NCBI GenBank assembly: GCA_929200255.1
Contig: CAKMYZ010000014.1
Location: forward strand, 1 to 64,000
Reading direction: 5' to 3'
DNA: 64,000 nt
Source: an uncultured Alphaproteobacteria bacterium
GTDB lineage: Bacteria > Pseudomonadota > Alphaproteobacteria > Rhodobacterales > Rhodobacteraceae
Of this stretch, positions 61,611 to 64,000 are shown in pieces. The notes beneath the pieces were generated by a model. That model was not told the origin of the DNA. It made no database searches and was given only the letters and a program-made list of their open reading frames with translations. Numbering within the stretch: position 1 is the stretch's first letter; every line of letters starts with the position of its first letter. A program made the translations under genes and the position numbers.

Positions 61611-62164
61611 GGAATAATGCGCGTGTATTTGGTGCCCTCAAGCGTAGCCCCCAGGCGCAGACCTGTCTGGCCAAAGACCACGGCAACAACTGGTGACAAG
61701 GATGTTGTTGTTTCGGCGCGCAGCATTTCGCTGTTGTTGCTGACGGCATATTCGACGTCTGCACCTGCTGCCCAGCCGGGCGACTGACGGAAATCAAGCA
61801 GCGCATCCGACGAGAGGAAGAACAACACGTGGCTATACTGCTGCGCCCCAATCTGAAGGCCCGCACTGCCAGACGCCGCCGAATAGTAGTCAACCGTTGA
61901 CTGGCCAACGCGCAATGCGCCACGGCCGTACGAGCCGCCAAGACCAAGGCCCACTTCGGTCACCAAGGGCATCACCAGCATACCTGCGGCCCGTGATGAC
62001 AGATCACGCGTGCCGGGGAACTGAGAATACATTGTATTGAGCGTGCTATCGACACGCGCGTCGATCGTGGCCGCACCACCACCGCCAATACCGTTGCTAC
62101 ATGCCGCAAGCGTTGATGTCGCCAGCGCACCAAGCGCAAAGCTGCGCCGTGAAAAATCGGTCAT
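61607..62164 (-). CDS. SYLF (YSC84) domain lipoprotein
   Basis: Start at 62164 (185 residues). Twin-arginine plus lipobox leader (SRRSFALGALATSTLAAC), then the SYLF domain: LSSRAAGMLVMPLVTEVGLGLGGSYGRGALRVGQSTVDYYSAASGSAGLQIGAQQYSHVLFFLS. SYLF domains bind lipids or phosphoinositides; in bacteria the role is unclear. Ends tail-to-tail against the second flavoprotein. Confidence 0.88.
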   Translation of the reverse strand: MTDFSRRSFALGALATSTLAACSNGIGGGGAATIDARVDSTLNTMYSQFPGTRDLSSRAAGMLVMPLVTEVGLGLGGSYGRGALRVGQSTVDYYSAASGSAGLQIGAQQYSHVLFFLSSDALLDFRQSPGWAAGADVEYAVSNNSEMLRAETTTSLSPVVAVVFGQTGLRLGATLEGTKYTRIIP

Positions 62165-62329
62165 TTGATATCCGCCTATTTGCCTGTTTGGGGCGTTTTC
62201 CGCCCTATTATGCAAGCAGTATAGGTGAGACCGGCCACTGTGTCACGTGGGAAGGTTCGCCAAGAGAGCGGGCACGCCATGCGCATTATCACCAAGCCTG
62301 CAGGATCGACCCAACTTCACTCCACATCA

Positions 62330-63328
62330 CTACCGCTGCAGTACTTTCGCCGCTTCTGGTGCGAAATAGGTCAGGATGCCATCACAACCTGCGCGTTTGA
62401 ACGCCAAGAGGCTTTCCATCATCACCTTTTCACCGTCCAGCCAGCCATTTTGTGCCGCCGCCTGCATCATCGCGTACTCGCCGCTGACCTGATAGGCATA
62501 GGTGGGCACGCCAAAGCTGTCCTTCACACGGCGACAGATATCCAAGTATGGCATGCCCGGTTTGACCATGATCATATCTGCACCCTCACGCAGGTCGCGT
62601 TCGACCAGCCGCAGCGCTTCATCGCTATTGCCGGGGTCCATCTGGTAGGTGTTCTTGTCACCCGTCAGCGCCGAGGACGCACCGACCGCATCACGAAACG
62701 GCCCATAAAAGCTGGAGGCATATTTGGCCGTATAGCTGAGGATCGCGACGTTCTGATGGCCCTCGGCCTCCAGCGCCGCGCGAATGGCCCCGATCCGCCC
62801 GTCCATCATGTCAGACGGGCCAAGGATATCGGCGCCAGCCTTAGCCTGTGCAAGGCCCATTTTGACCAGCGCCTCAACCGTGCGGTCATTTACGATTTCA
62901 CCGTTTTCGACAAAACCGTCGTGGCCGTTGATGTTATAGGGATCAAGCGCGATGTCGGTCATGACCGCGATATCAGGGGCCGCGTCCTTGATCGCCCGGA
63001 TGGCCTGATTAGTTAGATTGTTTGGGTCCCAGGCCATTGCGCAATCTTCGGTGCGCGCTGCCATCCCGGTGTAGGGAAAGATGCAGATCGCCGGAATACC
63101 AAGGGCTTGCGCCTCTTTGGCGGCCTTGGCCACCCGATCGACCGTGCGCCGCGCAACACCGGGCATCGAGGCCACAGGCGTTTCATCGTCCTTGCCGTCC
63201 ATCACAAAGACGGGCCAGATCAGATCATCGACCGTAAGCGTGTTTTGTCGCGCCAGCGCCCGCATTGCAGGATTTTTGCGCAAGCGCCGCAGCCGGGTTG
63301 CGGGGAAGGGGGCAAGGGTCGGTTTCAT
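62330..63328 (-). CDS. hemB: Delta-aminolevulinic acid dehydratase
   Basis: Start at 63328 (332 residues). ALAD: TRLRRLRKNPAMRALARQNTLTVDDLIWPVFV, Schiff-base Lys in MIMVKPGMPYLDI and second active Lys in SYTAKYASSFYGPFRDAVGAS. The three zinc-ligand cysteines of the yeast/E. coli site are replaced (DIALDPYNINGHDGF), the Asp/Ala type found in Rhodobacter, which needs no zinc there. Condenses two ALA to porphobilinogen for heme. Confidence 0.97.
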   Translation of the reverse strand: MKPTLAPFPATRLRRLRKNPAMRALARQNTLTVDDLIWPVFVMDGKDDETPVASMPGVARRTVDRVAKAAKEAQALGIPAICIFPYTGMAARTEDCAMAWDPNNLTNQAIRAIKDAAPDIAVMTDIALDPYNINGHDGFVENGEIVNDRTVEALVKMGLAQAKAGADILGPSDMMDGRIGAIRAALEAEGHQNVAILSYTAKYASSFYGPFRDAVGASSALTGDKNTYQMDPGNSDEALRLVERDLREGADMIMVKPGMPYLDICRRVKDSFGVPTYAYQVSGEYAMMQAAAQNGWLDGEKVMMESLLAFKRAGCDGILTYFAPEAAKVLQR

Positions 63329-63454
63329 GGGGCTGGCCTTTTTCACGTCACATATTGTTGGTCGCATGGATTTTACGGCATCACAAGACTGGGCAAGTGG
63401 CCGTGAGGCCGCTAGGTTCCGCCGTAACTGGGGACCACATGGGAAGACACAGGT

Positions 63455-63979
63455 TTGGACTGGACCGATGGCATCGTTCGCATCATCGAACTGAATACGT
63501 TTTCAAACATCTGGTATTGGCTGATTGTGATCGGCACGTGGTCCATGGCCAGCAATTGGCTGGTTGGGGTGCCTTTTGACATGCTTTTTCGGGCGCGCCG
63601 CCTTGATGCGGCCGAGCTTGCCGATCTTGAGGGGCTGGTGGACATTCATGTGCGACGTATCGTGGCCTACCAACACGGCCTTGGACCGTGGTTGGTCGGA
63701 TTGCTTGCGTTTGTGCTCAGCGCTGTGGGTTTTGCCGGTTTCTACTACGGGTTGGAACTTGGGCAGGGCTTGTTCATCCTTGGCGCGCCGCTGTGTCTGA
63801 TTGGGGCGATTAATGTCAGGCTTGCGTTGCAATTGAATCGGACACCGTTGGTGGGCAAGGATCTGGTGCATCGCCTGTTTCGGGTGCGACTGTGGACACA
63901 GGTTATCGCCATGGTGACGATGTTCTTTACTGCGATGTATGGGATGTATTTCAGCCTCGCCAAGCTGCATTTGTTCTAG
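63455..63979 (+). CDS. Membrane protein of unknown function
   Basis: Starts at TTG 63455 (174 residues). Four predicted helices: NIWYWLIVIGTWSMASNWLV, GPWLVGLLAFVLSAVGFAGFYY, GLFILGAPLCLIGAINVRLAL and VIAMVTMFFTAMYGMYFSLA; the loop RARRLDAAELADLEGLVDIHVRR is acidic-basic. Conserved in Rhodobacteraceae by recollection; no known domain recognised. Divergent from hemB. Confidence 0.75.
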   Translation: MDWTDGIVRIIELNTFSNIWYWLIVIGTWSMASNWLVGVPFDMLFRARRLDAAELADLEGLVDIHVRRIVAYQHGLGPWLVGLLAFVLSAVGFAGFYYGLELGQGLFILGAPLCLIGAINVRLALQLNRTPLVGKDLVHRLFRVRLWTQVIAMVTMFFTAMYGMYFSLAKLHLF

Positions 63980-64000
63980 GCTCTGTTGACACGCAAAGCC

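Overview
The window looks like chromosomal DNA of a marine alphaproteobacterium of the Rhodobacteraceae (Roseobacter group). This is inferred from several marker sets: the CtrA/ChpT/SciP cell-cycle regulators, a ribosomal protein L21 with a long Ala/Lys/Pro tail, olsB-olsA ornithine-lipid genes, a DUF3553 protein, a Cys-poor HemB and a large-subunit-type GyrA. A genus near Loktanella/Yoonia would fit but cannot be proven from the sequence alone. No rRNA, CRISPR array, integrase or intact transposase was seen. One tRNA (Leu, CAA anticodon) is present.

Layout. (a) 1-7290 is an accessory surface/secretion region. It holds two tiny secreted paralogous peptides, a decayed third copy, a signal-peptide protein with an autotransporter-type beta-barrel, a possible inverted barrel remnant, an RTX protein with exactly seven 71-residue FG-GAP repeats, a lipoprotein with a transferrin-binding-protein-like end, a TIGR03032-type protein and a DUF3592 membrane protein. 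It ends at a transposase remnant (7286-7468). (b) 7977-15001 holds two small lipoproteins, rplU-rpmA, three overlapping GNAT acetyltransferases, then obgE-proB-proA. (c) 14998-25092 holds chpT, DUF3553, olsB-olsA, a thiE-like gene, a TfoX-domain gene, trmJ, ctaA, an M32 carboxypeptidase, an enoyl-CoA hydratase, a PaaI-type thioesterase, and a divergent DUF1127/MocR pair. (d) 25240-33061 holds rplM-rpsI, a PagL-like protein, tetR-ppk2, an alpha/beta hydrolase-metA pair, a P-loop ATPase, a YHS-domain protein and mnmA. (e) 33192-44459 holds sciP, ctrA, ligA-recG, a 40-residue membrane protein, a NifU/IscU-like scaffold, hisI, gluQRS, a methyltransferase, trmFO and two outer-membrane barrel proteins. 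(f) 44528-52006 holds gyrA, ornithine cyclodeaminase-arginase with a divergent Lrp/AsnC regulator, dsbB-yqaA, a zinc metallopeptidase and tRNA-Leu. (g) 52099-56065 looks accessory: a quinone-reductase-like gene, a DUF2306 gene, an Xre regulator with a membrane partner, a gene-poor 0.77 kb stretch and a Hint-domain protein. (h) 56052-63979 holds a MobA-like nucleotidyltransferase, two divergent FAD/GcvT dehydrogenases, a SYLF lipoprotein, hemB and a membrane protein.

How genes work together. Arginase and ornithine cyclodeaminase turn arginine into ornithine and then proline, next to an Lrp-type regulator whose promoter carries three copies of one octamer-based site. proB-proA make proline from glutamate, and OlsB/OlsA put ornithine into membrane lipid. 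ChpT, CtrA and SciP are three parts of one phosphorelay and its brake. The two 0.8 kb-residue flavoproteins probably demethylate methylated glycines and hand one-carbon units to folate. The least explained content is the left-end peptide/barrel locus and the operator-bearing intergenic regions.
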